Below are positions 15,319 to 22,567 of a stretch of DNA of 28,082 bases, piece after piece. The stretch is from Zelonia costaricensis. Taxonomy: Eukaryota; Euglenozoa; Kinetoplastea; Trypanosomatida; Trypanosomatidae. Location of the stretch: the NCBI GenBank assembly GCA_030849075.1, contig JASAOO010003194.1, positions 1-28,082 on the forward strand, written 5' to 3'. The notes under the pieces were generated by a model. That model did no database searches. It was not told the DNA's origin and saw only the letters and a list, made by a program, of their open reading frames with translations. The position numbers and the translations under genes are program-made. Within the stretch, counting starts at the first letter, position 1. Each line of letters opens with the position of its first letter.

Positions 15319-18105
15319 TCAGCGCAGCTTCACCGGTGCGCTCTCCGGAGCGGTCAGGGCGACCAGCGTGACCACCAGTGGCGCCCTAGGGTCGCCGTCA
15401 ACAGCGGCGCCGATGCATGCAACGAGATTGTCGGCCGCCACGATGTACGGCGAGGCAGCGCGGCAGTACGGCAGAGACTCGAGGCGGCCGTCGCCGCTTC
15501 GCAGCACCTGTTGAACCGACAGCGTCACACCGTTGATGTGCACGCATAGTGGGTGGGGGCGGTGGCCCATCCGCGGGCACACAACAAGGGAGGCTCGATC
15601 GTACGTGATGTGCTGCAGCGGACGGCCGGCGCGGTCGTGCAAGGTCGCCTCGGTGCTGAAGAACACCCACACACGCGCGTCGGCGTCCGTCGGCAGCACG
15701 TGCAGCACCTCCGCGCCGTCCGGTGCCCCGTGCAGCCAGCACTCGTGGCTCGCCGCACCGACGCACATAAACAGCTCAAGCCGGTCCGTGGCGGCAGCGA
15801 CGGCGTCGCCCTCGGCCGAGCCGCCGAGGCACGTCACCTGCGACGAGGCCTCGCAGACAACGTCAGGTGGCACCGTGAAGGGCGTCGGCGCTGCATCGGC
15901 CGCGCGCACCCAGCCGGAAAGCCGCGCCTCGCAGTCCGCGAGCAGCGTCAGCCGCGGTGTGAGGCACGCGTGGGTCACCGGGGCGGCGGTCACGTTGGCG
16001 ACGCAGTAGGCCACCGCGCAAGACGTGAGCGACACGGCGTAGCAGCTGCACCCCTCCGTGAACACGTACATGCCACCCGCGTAGGAAGCGGCAGCCGTTA
16101 CGCTTCCGTCGAAGTCGGGGAAAATGCGAATGCGGGTGCCCGTCGCCGCGTCGAACAGCGCGGCTGTGCGCCGGTCGCCACCCACCACCAGGAGCACTGC
16201 CTGCGTCTCCGCCACGCCGAGGACTACGAGCTGCACGGCGCGGCAGGCCAGCGCGGCTGTGGACGCGGTGCGAAGGGCAGCGGCGCGGGCAGGCAGCGCG
16301 TCCACGCCGGTGTCGTCCACCTCACTCGCCTCTGCGGGAGTGTTAGGCGCCTCGTCGAGGAGCTGCAGCTCCGTCATCATGCGCTGCAGCCGCTGTTGGT
16401 CCGGCGACTCGCTCGCGCACCCGCACGCCTCCGCCACCTCCGCCGTGCACACGACTGCCAGCTGCGACGCCGCCGTGCGTCCGGGGTGGGCGTCGCTGAA
16501 CACCTGCACTGGCACGTTGCCGAACTCGCGCGCGTACTCGTGCGCGGAGAGGTGCAGCCCTGGCACACTCACTCTCTTGTCCCGCTGAGGGTAGGAGAAG
16601 GGGTGGAACAGGTTGCTCGCCTCGCACGCACGCGCGCCTGTCTGCGCCACGCCAAAGACCAAATCAATCCAGGCGTGCAGTGCGCCGGAGACGACGTCGC
16701 TCTCCAGGGCGCAGCGGTGCTGCCGCACAAAGTCGGCCGCGTCGGCTGCCCACGGCGGTAGCTCCACGTAGGCGGCCACCGTTGTGCCGTCGGTGTGCGT
16801 GCCGAGCGGGAGCAGCGGCGGCCCGTGCAGGGCGATGAACTCCGCGTTGAAGAATTGCGGGATGAGCTCGCGGAAGTTGCTGGTGTTGGTCGTTACGCTG
16901 CGCCACAGCTGCGGAATGGACTCCATCATTCGCTCGGCCACGTCAAGGATGCCGCCCTGCAAGCTGAGCTGGAGCTCCGGGTGCGGGCGGACCAGGTAGT
17001 ACGCGATGACCCCCGCTGAGGAGTAGTGCGTCGAGTACAGGTAAGCAGCCTCCTCCGCCTCGCGTAGGAAGCCGGCGCGCTCCTGCAGCAGTGCCAGCCG
17101 CGAACCAGTCAGCGCGCCGACGGGCTTGTGCAGGTCGCGGAAGGTAGCTGGGTCGCTGAGGTCGAGGTGCGCAGAGGCGTAGTCGGCCAGCACCCAGGGA
17201 AAGACGGGGTACTGAAATACGTCGTTGACGCAACGCGAAGCCCACTTGTTGAGGTGCAGCAGGTACTCGTACGTCGACATCGCGCGTCGCCGCCACGCGT
17301 CAGCAACTGCCTGCACGGACACCCGGTACGGCCGCACGCCCAGACGCTCTGCGAGCAGCTGCCGCGCCTCGTCCCTCTCGCGCTCGTTGTTGAAGATGAA
17401 CGATAGCGCGGGAGGCGCTTCGACGGAGTCGGAGGCGTATACGTCGAGCCCCACCGCCTCATAGATGATGCGCCGCGCAAAGGTGTGGTCGCACACGTGG
17501 CGCGCCAACGTCACCGTGCCGTGTGCCCGCATCGGGAACAGTGGCGTGAAAGTCAGCGCCGCGTTGCTGATGTGGAGAACGCCTCGCTGCTCCCGCATGG
17601 GCACCTGCCGGCGGACGCAGAAGCTCACCCCTGCTGCCGCGCTCTGGAGAGCCGCTTCGCGCCGCGGAAGCAGCTCGTCGACGCGGTGGCGAGTAAAGAG
17701 GCTGCGCAGCGACTCCGAGACCCACTTCTCTGCCCGCGCAAAGCGAAGCACCCACGCCTCCGCCTGCGGGCACGGCACAGAGACCCCCAGAATGGTGTGC
17801 GCGCAGTTCGGCGGCATCAGCACCGCGCGCTGCACGGCACCTGTGCACGTGAACGTTGCTGTGATGTGCGCCTCGCTCAGCTGCACACTCGCATCGCGCA
17901 GCTTCGCCACCGGCAACACGACAACGGTGGGCCCGCCCGTGTCGAAGAAGAGGTGCTCCGACGCCAGTGCCAGCGACCCCTCCGTGGCGGTGCTGAGCAG
18001 GGGCAGCCAGCCGGCGGACGGCCGCACGCACGCCGCATCGCCAATGTAAAACTCCCTGTCTGCTAGCCAGTACAGAGACACGCGAGAGCGCCAGTTGTTC
18101 ATCAT
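15319..18105 (-). CDS. FAN-like BEACH domain protein
   Basis: The protein has 928 residues. Residues about 28-130 look like a GRAM/PH-type domain. Residues about 162-262 fit the PH-like domain that precedes BEACH. BEACH spans about 278-505, with the hallmark N-K-W-A-S-R-x2-N-D-x3-Y-P-V-F-P-W (286-303), F-R-D-L-x-K-P-V-G-A-L (322-332), N-F-R-E-L-I-P-Q-F-F near 410-419 and W-I-D-L-V-F-G near 479-485. Residues 607-928 are beta-rich with short hydrophobic strands, consistent with a degenerate WD40 propeller. Order and length match FAN/NSMAF (about 917 residues in human). BEACH proteins act in membrane trafficking and signalling as scaffolds. The frame runs 133 codons further upstream through UTR repeats. 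The double ATG at 18105 is the first after a strong acceptor at 18162-18163. Confidence 0.92.
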   Translation of the reverse strand: MMNNWRSRVSLYWLADREFYIGDAACVRPSAGWLPLLSTATEGSLALASEHLFFDTGGPTVVVLPVAKLRDASVQLSEAHITATFTCTGAVQRAVLMPPNCAHTILGVSVPCPQAEAWVLRFARAEKWVSESLRSLFTRHRVDELLPRREAALQSAAAGVSFCVRRQVPMREQRGVLHISNAALTFTPLFPMRAHGTVTLARHVCDHTFARRIIYEAVGLDVYASDSVEAPPALSFIFNNERERDEARQLLAERLGVRPYRVSVQAVADAWRRRAMSTYEYLLHLNKWASRCVNDVFQYPVFPWVLADYASAHLDLSDPATFRDLHKPVGALTGSRLALLQERAGFLREAEEAAYLYSTHYSSAGVIAYYLVRPHPELQLSLQGGILDVAERMMESIPQLWRSVTTNTSNFRELIPQFFNAEFIALHGPPLLPLGTHTDGTTVAAYVELPPWAADAADFVRQHRCALESDVVSGALHAWIDLVFGVAQTGARACEASNLFHPFSYPQRDKRVSVPGLHLSAHEYAREFGNVPVQVFSDAHPGRTAASQLAVVCTAEVAEACGCASESPDQQRLQRMMTELQLLDEAPNTPAEASEVDDTGVDALPARAAALRTASTAALACRAVQLVVLGVAETQAVLLVVGGDRRTAALFDAATGTRIRIFPDFDGSVTAAASYAGGMYVFTEGCSCYAVSLTSCAVAYCVANVTAAPVTHACLTPRLTLLADCEARLSGWVRAADAAPTPFTVPPDVVCEASSQVTCLGGSAEGDAVAAATDRLELFMCVGAASHECWLHGAPDGAEVLHVLPTDADARVWVFFSTEATLHDRAGRPLQHITYDRASLVVCPRMGHRPHPLCVHINGVTLSVQQVLRSGDGRLESLPYCRAASPYIVAADNLVACIGAAVDGDPRAPLVVTLVALTAPESAPVKLR

Positions 18106-18161
18106 CGCACGCGCGGACCCCCTCGGCCACGCCGCCGCCTGCGTAGTGCGGCGTGCGGACG

Positions 18162-18209
18162 CTACGTAAAGGGTGGAGAGGGGGTAGTGGAGAAAAGTTG
18201 GAGAAGTGG
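18162..18209 (-). promoter_or_regulatory. Predicted spliced-leader acceptor for the BEACH gene
   Basis: A long CT-rich tract on the minus strand (about 18166-18209) ends in TTTACGTAG, with the AG at 18162-18163. It gives a 56-nt leader free of earlier ATG codons. Confidence 0.6.
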
Positions 18210-18468
18210 CACCAGAGCCGTACCTCGAGAGACGCGGCACTTCTCCGCGGGGCCCCGATCGGTGCGGGTTGGTTGGCCGTGTGGGGAGAGCGGGGAAGGA
18301 GGGGGAGGTGGTGTGCACGGATGCAGCGAAGGTGATGCGGCGGGAGAGGGCGAGACCGGCAATGCCGCCACCCAGAGGCGTGCGCGTCTCATGGTGGCCG
18401 CAACGAGGAGGGGCAGCGGACGGTGCACTCAGGGGGGCAGAGGGGGGGTGCAGCTGCCCCGCGGGATG

Positions 18469-18490
18469 CACACACACACACACACACACA
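18469..18490. repeat. (CA)n dinucleotide tract
   Basis: Eleven CA units. In the BEACH frame they translate as Val-Cys repeats, which marks the upstream extension of that frame as non-coding. Confidence 0.9.
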
Positions 18491-18708
18491 TACCGCACAT
18501 CCACAGGTGTGTGGGGTGCGTGCGCCAGCTCGAGCGGCGGCGTCGTCGTCGATGTCTGTGGGGGAGGGCGAGTTGGGCAGAGCAGGTGGACAGGTAGCAG
18601 ATAGAGGGAAGAGCGAGAAGAGAAGGCGAACTCGCAATGGCGTGCAAGGCGGCGGGGAAGCGGAACGGCAGCAGAGGCCCGCTCGCCACGCCCGCGGGTG
18701 GGCGTGGC

Positions 18709-19860
18709 TCAGATGGGAGGGTGAGCGGCGGACTCGAGTCCGCGTCGCGTGACTTGCCCCGACGCGGGGTGTGCAAGCCGGCGCCACGTCCACGTGCACG
18801 CGGGCGTTGGCGACTGTTCAGCCTCTGCGTCGGCGCCAGCCTCCTGCGACGTTGTCTCACCGCTTCGCGCCAGGCGCAGCTGCTGCGCGTTGAAGTAGCG
18901 TCGGTAGAGGCTGCGCTCCACCTGCGTTGTGAGGCCCGGCACGGCTGCACTCGCCTCAACGACTACCCACAGGAGCGGCTGCAGTGCGTTGAGGGACGCC
19001 TCGTCGCGGCCTGGAATGTCGCTGCGGCCAAGCCTGCGGGTCACTCCAATCTGATTGAGCTGCCGCCACCGCCCGCTGTGGAAAACGTAAGGCACGCTGG
19101 CACTCTTCACGATCGCCGACCGCGGTGCCGAACCCACAAGACGGTTCTGTGCGTCGGCGCGCATCTGCGAGATGTGCGCCAGCTGCAGCGTCTCCGCGCA
19201 GTGGACGAGGTGGGGTGTGGCACCGGGATGGGGCACGAGAGACGCCGACGGCGCCACATGCTGCTCCACCCAGTCGAAGGAGGTGTAGTGGAACTGCGCA
19301 GCGATGGTGGTGAGGGCGCTGCCAACAGAGTGCGGTAGTGGCGCACCGGTCAGGAGGTGGCGGTGGATCAGGTCGTCGTCGACGAGGAACGCGTTGTTCG
19401 TCTCTTGCGCGTTGAACACGGGGACCGCTTCGCCAAGGGCGACGCCGGTGGCGAGGGCCGGGTCGCACAGAAGGTGCGGATGCGTCAGCGGTGCGTCGCT
19501 GCGGACGAACGCGGCGTCGAAGCACTCCTGCAAGGACGCACGGCGCCAGCGAAGGCCGGTGGCGGCACGCTCGAGAACGAGGCAGGCCCCGGGCTGCACG
19601 GAGGGCGGTGGGGCGGAGAGGAAGGCCCGCTGCCGAGCCCAGGCTGGCATCGCGGCGACGGGGACGGCGGACAGGGGCAGCCGCACGACGCAGCTGGTGG
19701 GTAAGGTCAGCTGAGGCGGGAAAAGCGGCCGCACGCCGAACATGGCGAGGTGGCGAGGCAGCAGCCACTGGTTGCTCTGCAGGGAGTGCGCGGACTTGTA
19801 CCGGTGCAGCAGCTGCAGCGCCTCGGCGCTCTCGATGGGCCGGGACGTGAGGGCCCACAT
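18709..19860 (-). CDS. Conserved-looking hypothetical protein, 383 residues
   Basis: I do not recognise this protein. Residues 1-45 are mixed hydrophobic and basic with no clear signal peptide; a mitochondrial presequence is possible but weak. Residues about 45-330 look like folded globular protein: regular hydrophobic spacing, W-L-L-P-R-H-L near 32-38, an N-A-Q-E-T-N-N segment near 155, and little low-complexity sequence. The last 50 residues are rich in Ala, Glu, Thr and Pro and are probably disordered. There are no transmembrane segments. The 5' leader from the acceptor at 19987-19988 contains no earlier ATG, which sets the start at 19860. The frame is open 63 codons further, but that part is UTR-like. 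Coding is supported by length, amino-acid balance and the correctly placed acceptor. Function is unknown. Confidence 0.8.
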   Translation of the reverse strand: MWALTSRPIESAEALQLLHRYKSAHSLQSNQWLLPRHLAMFGVRPLFPPQLTLPTSCVVRLPLSAVPVAAMPAWARQRAFLSAPPPSVQPGACLVLERAATGLRWRRASLQECFDAAFVRSDAPLTHPHLLCDPALATGVALGEAVPVFNAQETNNAFLVDDDLIHRHLLTGAPLPHSVGSALTTIAAQFHYTSFDWVEQHVAPSASLVPHPGATPHLVHCAETLQLAHISQMRADAQNRLVGSAPRSAIVKSASVPYVFHSGRWRQLNQIGVTRRLGRSDIPGRDEASLNALQPLLWVVVEASAAVPGLTTQVERSLYRRYFNAQQLRLARSGETTSQEAGADAEAEQSPTPACTWTWRRLAHPASGQVTRRGLESAAHPPI

Positions 19861-19986
19861 CCCGCAGCGCGCGGCGCCACGGCAACGGAAAGGAGAAGCC
19901 GACCCAGGCGGGTGTTCAGCAGTCGGCAGGCAGGCGTTGTACGAGAGCCAGCGTGAGAGAGAGAAAGATAGCGCAAGTGTAGCAGT

Positions 19987-20017
19987 CTTCCATGCAGAGA
20001 TGGGGGAGGGAGGAGCG
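19987..20017 (-). promoter_or_regulatory. Predicted spliced-leader acceptor for the 383-residue gene
   Basis: A CTCCTCCCTCCCCC tract is followed by GCATGGAAG, with the AG at 19987-19988. No AG occurs between the closer CT tract (about 19945-19970) and the ATG, so this is the best acceptor. It leaves a 126-nt leader with no earlier ATG. Confidence 0.45.
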
Positions 20018-20306
20018 CGGAGTGGTGCGCACAGTTCGTGGATGGGCACGCGAGGATGGCGCGTGAGTGTGGTTTGTGTGGGTGGAAGTCGCAGGCGTGG
20101 AGGATGGGAGGTCTGAGCACATCTGCACCGTGAAAGGCGGGTAAGACGACTTCTCTTCTTCGCGTCTGCCTCGCGCTCCGTGTGTTGGCGCGCCAGCTGC
20201 GAGGGAGAGGAGTGCCGCTCATGGAGATGCGCGCGTCCTGCACTTGCAGACGTGAAACGGAGTTGATGTCATCTAGGCAAGTGTTCACATGGTGCGACCG
20301 CCGGTC

Positions 20307-20319
20307 GGGGGGGGGGGGG
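20307..20319. repeat. Homopolymer run of 13 G
   Basis: Thirteen consecutive G on the plus strand, about 90 nt downstream of the stop codon at 20409 in transcript direction. Length may vary or be mis-called. Confidence 0.85.
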
Positions 20320-20408
20320 TGGAAGGAGCGCCGCACATGAGCCCGCCGGCCGAGAGGCGCCAACAGTGCCGTGCGCGAGCCGTGAAGTCTACGAGGAGAG
20401 GCATATAC

Positions 20409-21626
20409 TCAAGTCAGCGGCAACAGGGCGGCCTCGCACTCGCTGTACACCTCCAGCACGTCGCGCGCGAGTGCTGACGTGTCCGGCGCGCCGGTGAGCA
20501 CTGCCGCGGCGAGGCGCGACCACAACCAGCTCAGCACAGGCGGAAGGTGCCCGCGGTAGAAGCAGCTGCACAGCCCCCACGACGCACACGCGCAGTCGAG
20601 CTCCGTGGACGGGAAGATGCTGACCTGTGCCAGGTCGACATGCGCCGGCACCCCGTACTGTGCGAGCCCCACCACGGCGGAGTAGAAGCACCGCCGCTCT
20701 GGGGCAGCGGGGTCCCTGATGAGCAGCCACGCCAGTCCTGTGGGGCGCCGATGCAGCAGCCGCAGCAGCGTGCGTTCGAGGAACTCAGCCTCGTGCGATG
20801 CGTGCAGGACGCAGATGAGGCGGGCGGCGGGGCGCAGCGGGGGCAGGTGCACCGCCAGCCACGCCTCCACACCCGCCTCGGCACCGGACGCAACCACATC
20901 AGCAGCCACGTAGTTGAGCGCCTCGTACACGGCCTGCACTCCGGTCGGCCCACGGCCCAGTGCCTGCTCGAGGTCGTCGACCGGAAGCTCCGCGCGGCGT
21001 CCAAAGTCGCGGAGGATGTCGCGGTGGATGTCGGCCAGGGCAGGGGAGCCGGAGAACGGCACGGCCGCCGACGGCGCGGCAGCTACGGCCAGCTGCAGTG
21101 CCCGCAGCGCCAGCAGCTGGGCAAGCCGCCGATGGTTTCGAACCCGGTCCCGGCTGATCGCTGAGGTGTGGGCGCCGAGGGCCGCTGCGCTGGACGGCGG
21201 TGCTGGTGCCGGTGCCGGTGCCGGCGGCGAGGGCGACGGCGACGGGATGGCGGCGGAGACGGGCACGAGCGCCGCGGCTCTGGAGGACGGCGATGGCGGC
21301 GCGTTAGCCTCTTCACTGGCCGCGCTGGTCGAGGCCGGTCGTGCGGGTCGGCTGCGGCGCCGCACCACGAAGATGTCATTGACGCGAAGGCCGAGCGCAC
21401 GCATCGGGGTGGTGGTGGGCAGTGGCGTGGTGTCGACGCGCTTGTCCACCGTGCGGTGGAACGTGACGTCGCTGACTGGGAGCTCCAGGCGGAGCAGAAG
21501 CCGGATCTGCGGGTAGGCCTCGCTGATAGAGCGGGCCGGGTTGACGTAGAGCAGGCGCGCCGACTTGGGCCCCGCAGTGAGCTCGAAGGCGCGTAGCTGC
21601 AGCGTCTGCGCCACAGCTGCTGTCAT
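20409..21626 (-). CDS. Hypothetical protein with ubiquitin-like N-terminus
   Basis: The protein has 405 residues. Residues about 6-90 look like a ubiquitin-like fold. Alternating hydrophobic strands are followed by T-T-P-M-R-A-L-G-L-R-V-N-D-I-F-V-V (72-88), which resembles the final turn and strand of ubiquitin-like and UBX-type domains. Residues about 97-150 are a Ser/Ala/Pro linker with Pro-Ser and Pro-Ala repeats. Residues 155-405 are mostly helical with Cys-rich patches (C344, C346, C352, C354) and are not recognised. A ubiquitin-like head on a larger body often marks a proteasome, p97 or ubiquitin-pathway adaptor, but nothing here fixes that role. The start is the first ATG after the acceptor CCTACAG at 21657-21658. 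The upstream 44 codons of open frame are rejected. Confidence 0.82.
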   Translation of the reverse strand: MTAAVAQTLQLRAFELTAGPKSARLLYVNPARSISEAYPQIRLLLRLELPVSDVTFHRTVDKRVDTTPLPTTTPMRALGLRVNDIFVVRRRSRPARPASTSAASEEANAPPSPSSRAAALVPVSAAIPSPSPSPPAPAPAPAPPSSAAALGAHTSAISRDRVRNHRRLAQLLALRALQLAVAAAPSAAVPFSGSPALADIHRDILRDFGRRAELPVDDLEQALGRGPTGVQAVYEALNYVAADVVASGAEAGVEAWLAVHLPPLRPAARLICVLHASHEAEFLERTLLRLLHRRPTGLAWLLIRDPAAPERRCFYSAVVGLAQYGVPAHVDLAQVSIFPSTELDCACASWGLCSCFYRGHLPPVLSWLWSRLAAAVLTGAPDTSALARDVLEVYSECEAALLPLT

Positions 21627-21656
21627 GGTGACTCGGCAGTCAACGCTGCGCGCACT

Positions 21657-21677
21657 CTGTAGGAGGAGGCGAGAGCG
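21657..21677 (-). promoter_or_regulatory. Predicted spliced-leader acceptor for the ubiquitin-like gene
   Basis: CGCTCTCGCCTCCTCCTACAG on the minus strand, with the AG at 21657-21658, leaves a 30-nt leader before the ATG at 21626. Confidence 0.65.
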
Positions 21678-21933
21678 CGCTGAGGGGCACAAACGGTCCC
21701 CCTCGTCCTCCCGACAGGGGCGCGAATGCGTGCGCCTACACGCGCGTGATGGCCGCACACGAGAATGACGTGTTGCGACGACGGTCCCGCAGTGTGGAAG
21801 GCCGTTCAGGCGATGGGGGTCGCGGACGGTTGTCTGTAAGTGCGAGAAGCTGGAGATGATGTCTGGAGTGAAGAGAGGAGGGCGGCCGCCTGTGCTGCCG
21901 CTGCATCCGCAGTGGCGCTACCCGGTGCGTGGA

Positions 21934-21991
21934 GAGCAGGGAGCAGGGAGCAGGGAGCAGGAAGGAGGGGGAGGGGGAGGGGGAGGGGGGA
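21934..21991. repeat. Tandem GAGCAGG and GGGGGA repeats
   Basis: About four copies of the 7-mer GAGCAGG are followed by several GGGGGA units on the plus strand. The plus strand here is the template strand and carries repeated G runs. The transcript is C/U-rich. Confidence 0.8.
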
Positions 21992-22384
21992 GAGAAGCAT
22001 GACGTGTGCACAGCAGTGGAAGACACGGACGGTAAGAGGACTCGGGCGTGATGGCGACTTGCCGAGTACCCTAGCTAAGCCCGCGACGTCACGCAACAGC
22101 TCGGTGAGAGTGTGAAAAGTGCGCGCAGCAGCGGCAAAGAAGTGGGTGCGGTGTGCGCAGAGGGAAGGGGAGCACACGGAAGGAGGCGTTGCGCAGGGGC
22201 ACCGTGAACCCGCGCGCAGCTCCGTGTCAATCCGCCGCGCAGCTCCCTTCCCCTCAGAGCCGCGTATCAGATTTAGGTCGTGCGGTGCGGTTTTGCTTAA
22301 GCGGCATGCGCTCACACATGCGCACATGAGGCGGGTGGGCGGCGGCGCGCGAGGTGCGCGCGGGAACGTGTCTTGCGTTCACTG

Positions 22385-22406
22385 ATGTGTGTGTGTGGGG
22401 GGGGGG
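22385..22406. repeat. (TG)n plus G-run tract
   Basis: Six TG units run into about ten G on the plus strand, CA/C-rich in the transcript, within the SYF1 3' UTR. Confidence 0.8.
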
Positions 22407-22567
22407 TGTAAGAGCGATGTTGACTGTGTGGTGCGCCGCTCACATCCATCACGCCGCGTCGAGATCTGCTGTCGCGTCGTACAGCCACGAATACAAAGAC
22501 GTCCGCGCACACGCTCGCCATCAGAACCAAGCAGCTGCGTCAGTGGAGAGAGCTGGGCAACGCGCCG

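Larger units (their letters stand above)
18106..18708 (-). other. Inter-CDS region between the 383-residue gene and BEACH gene
   Basis: It holds the 3' UTR of the upstream gene and the BEACH leader. It is pyrimidine-rich in the transcript and contains a 22-bp CA repeat at 18469-18490. No gene is seen. Confidence 0.6.
19861..20408 (-). other. Inter-CDS region between ubiquitin-like and 383-residue genes
   Basis: It contains the 3' UTR of the ubiquitin-like gene and the next gene's leader. A 13-G run (20307-20319, C in the transcript) is the only clear landmark. No gene is seen. Confidence 0.6.
21627..22567 (-). other. Inter-CDS region between SYF1 and ubiquitin-like genes
   Basis: It contains the SYF1 3' UTR and the next leader. 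Landmarks are a GT/G tract (22385-22406), a 7-nt tandem repeat followed by GGGGGA repeats (21934-21991), and scattered CT-rich stretches. A 173-codon frame at 21806-22327 crosses these repeats and is not called. Confidence 0.6.

Noticed and set aside
15300..15321. GAGGTGAGT right after the BEACH stop codon, resembling a 5' splice site
   Set aside because: Cis-introns are extremely rare in trypanosomatids, the reading frame already ends normally, and the match arises partly from the adjoining GU repeat.
13612..15549. 645-codon plus-strand frame across the deoxyribosyltransferase gene
   Set aside because: It runs antisense to a well-supported enzyme gene, spans two inter-gene regions with repeats, opposes the transcription direction of all other genes, and shows no domain.
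15553..16761. 402-codon plus-strand frame antisense to the BEACH gene
   Set aside because: Same codon-bias mirror effect; no motif, and the sense gene is certain.
21806..22327. 173-codon ATG-started minus-strand frame between SYF1 and the ubiquitin-like gene
   Set aside because: It reads through the 7-mer and GGGGGA repeats, giving Leu-Pro runs, has no domain, and no good acceptor was found just upstream. A short real gene is not fully excluded.
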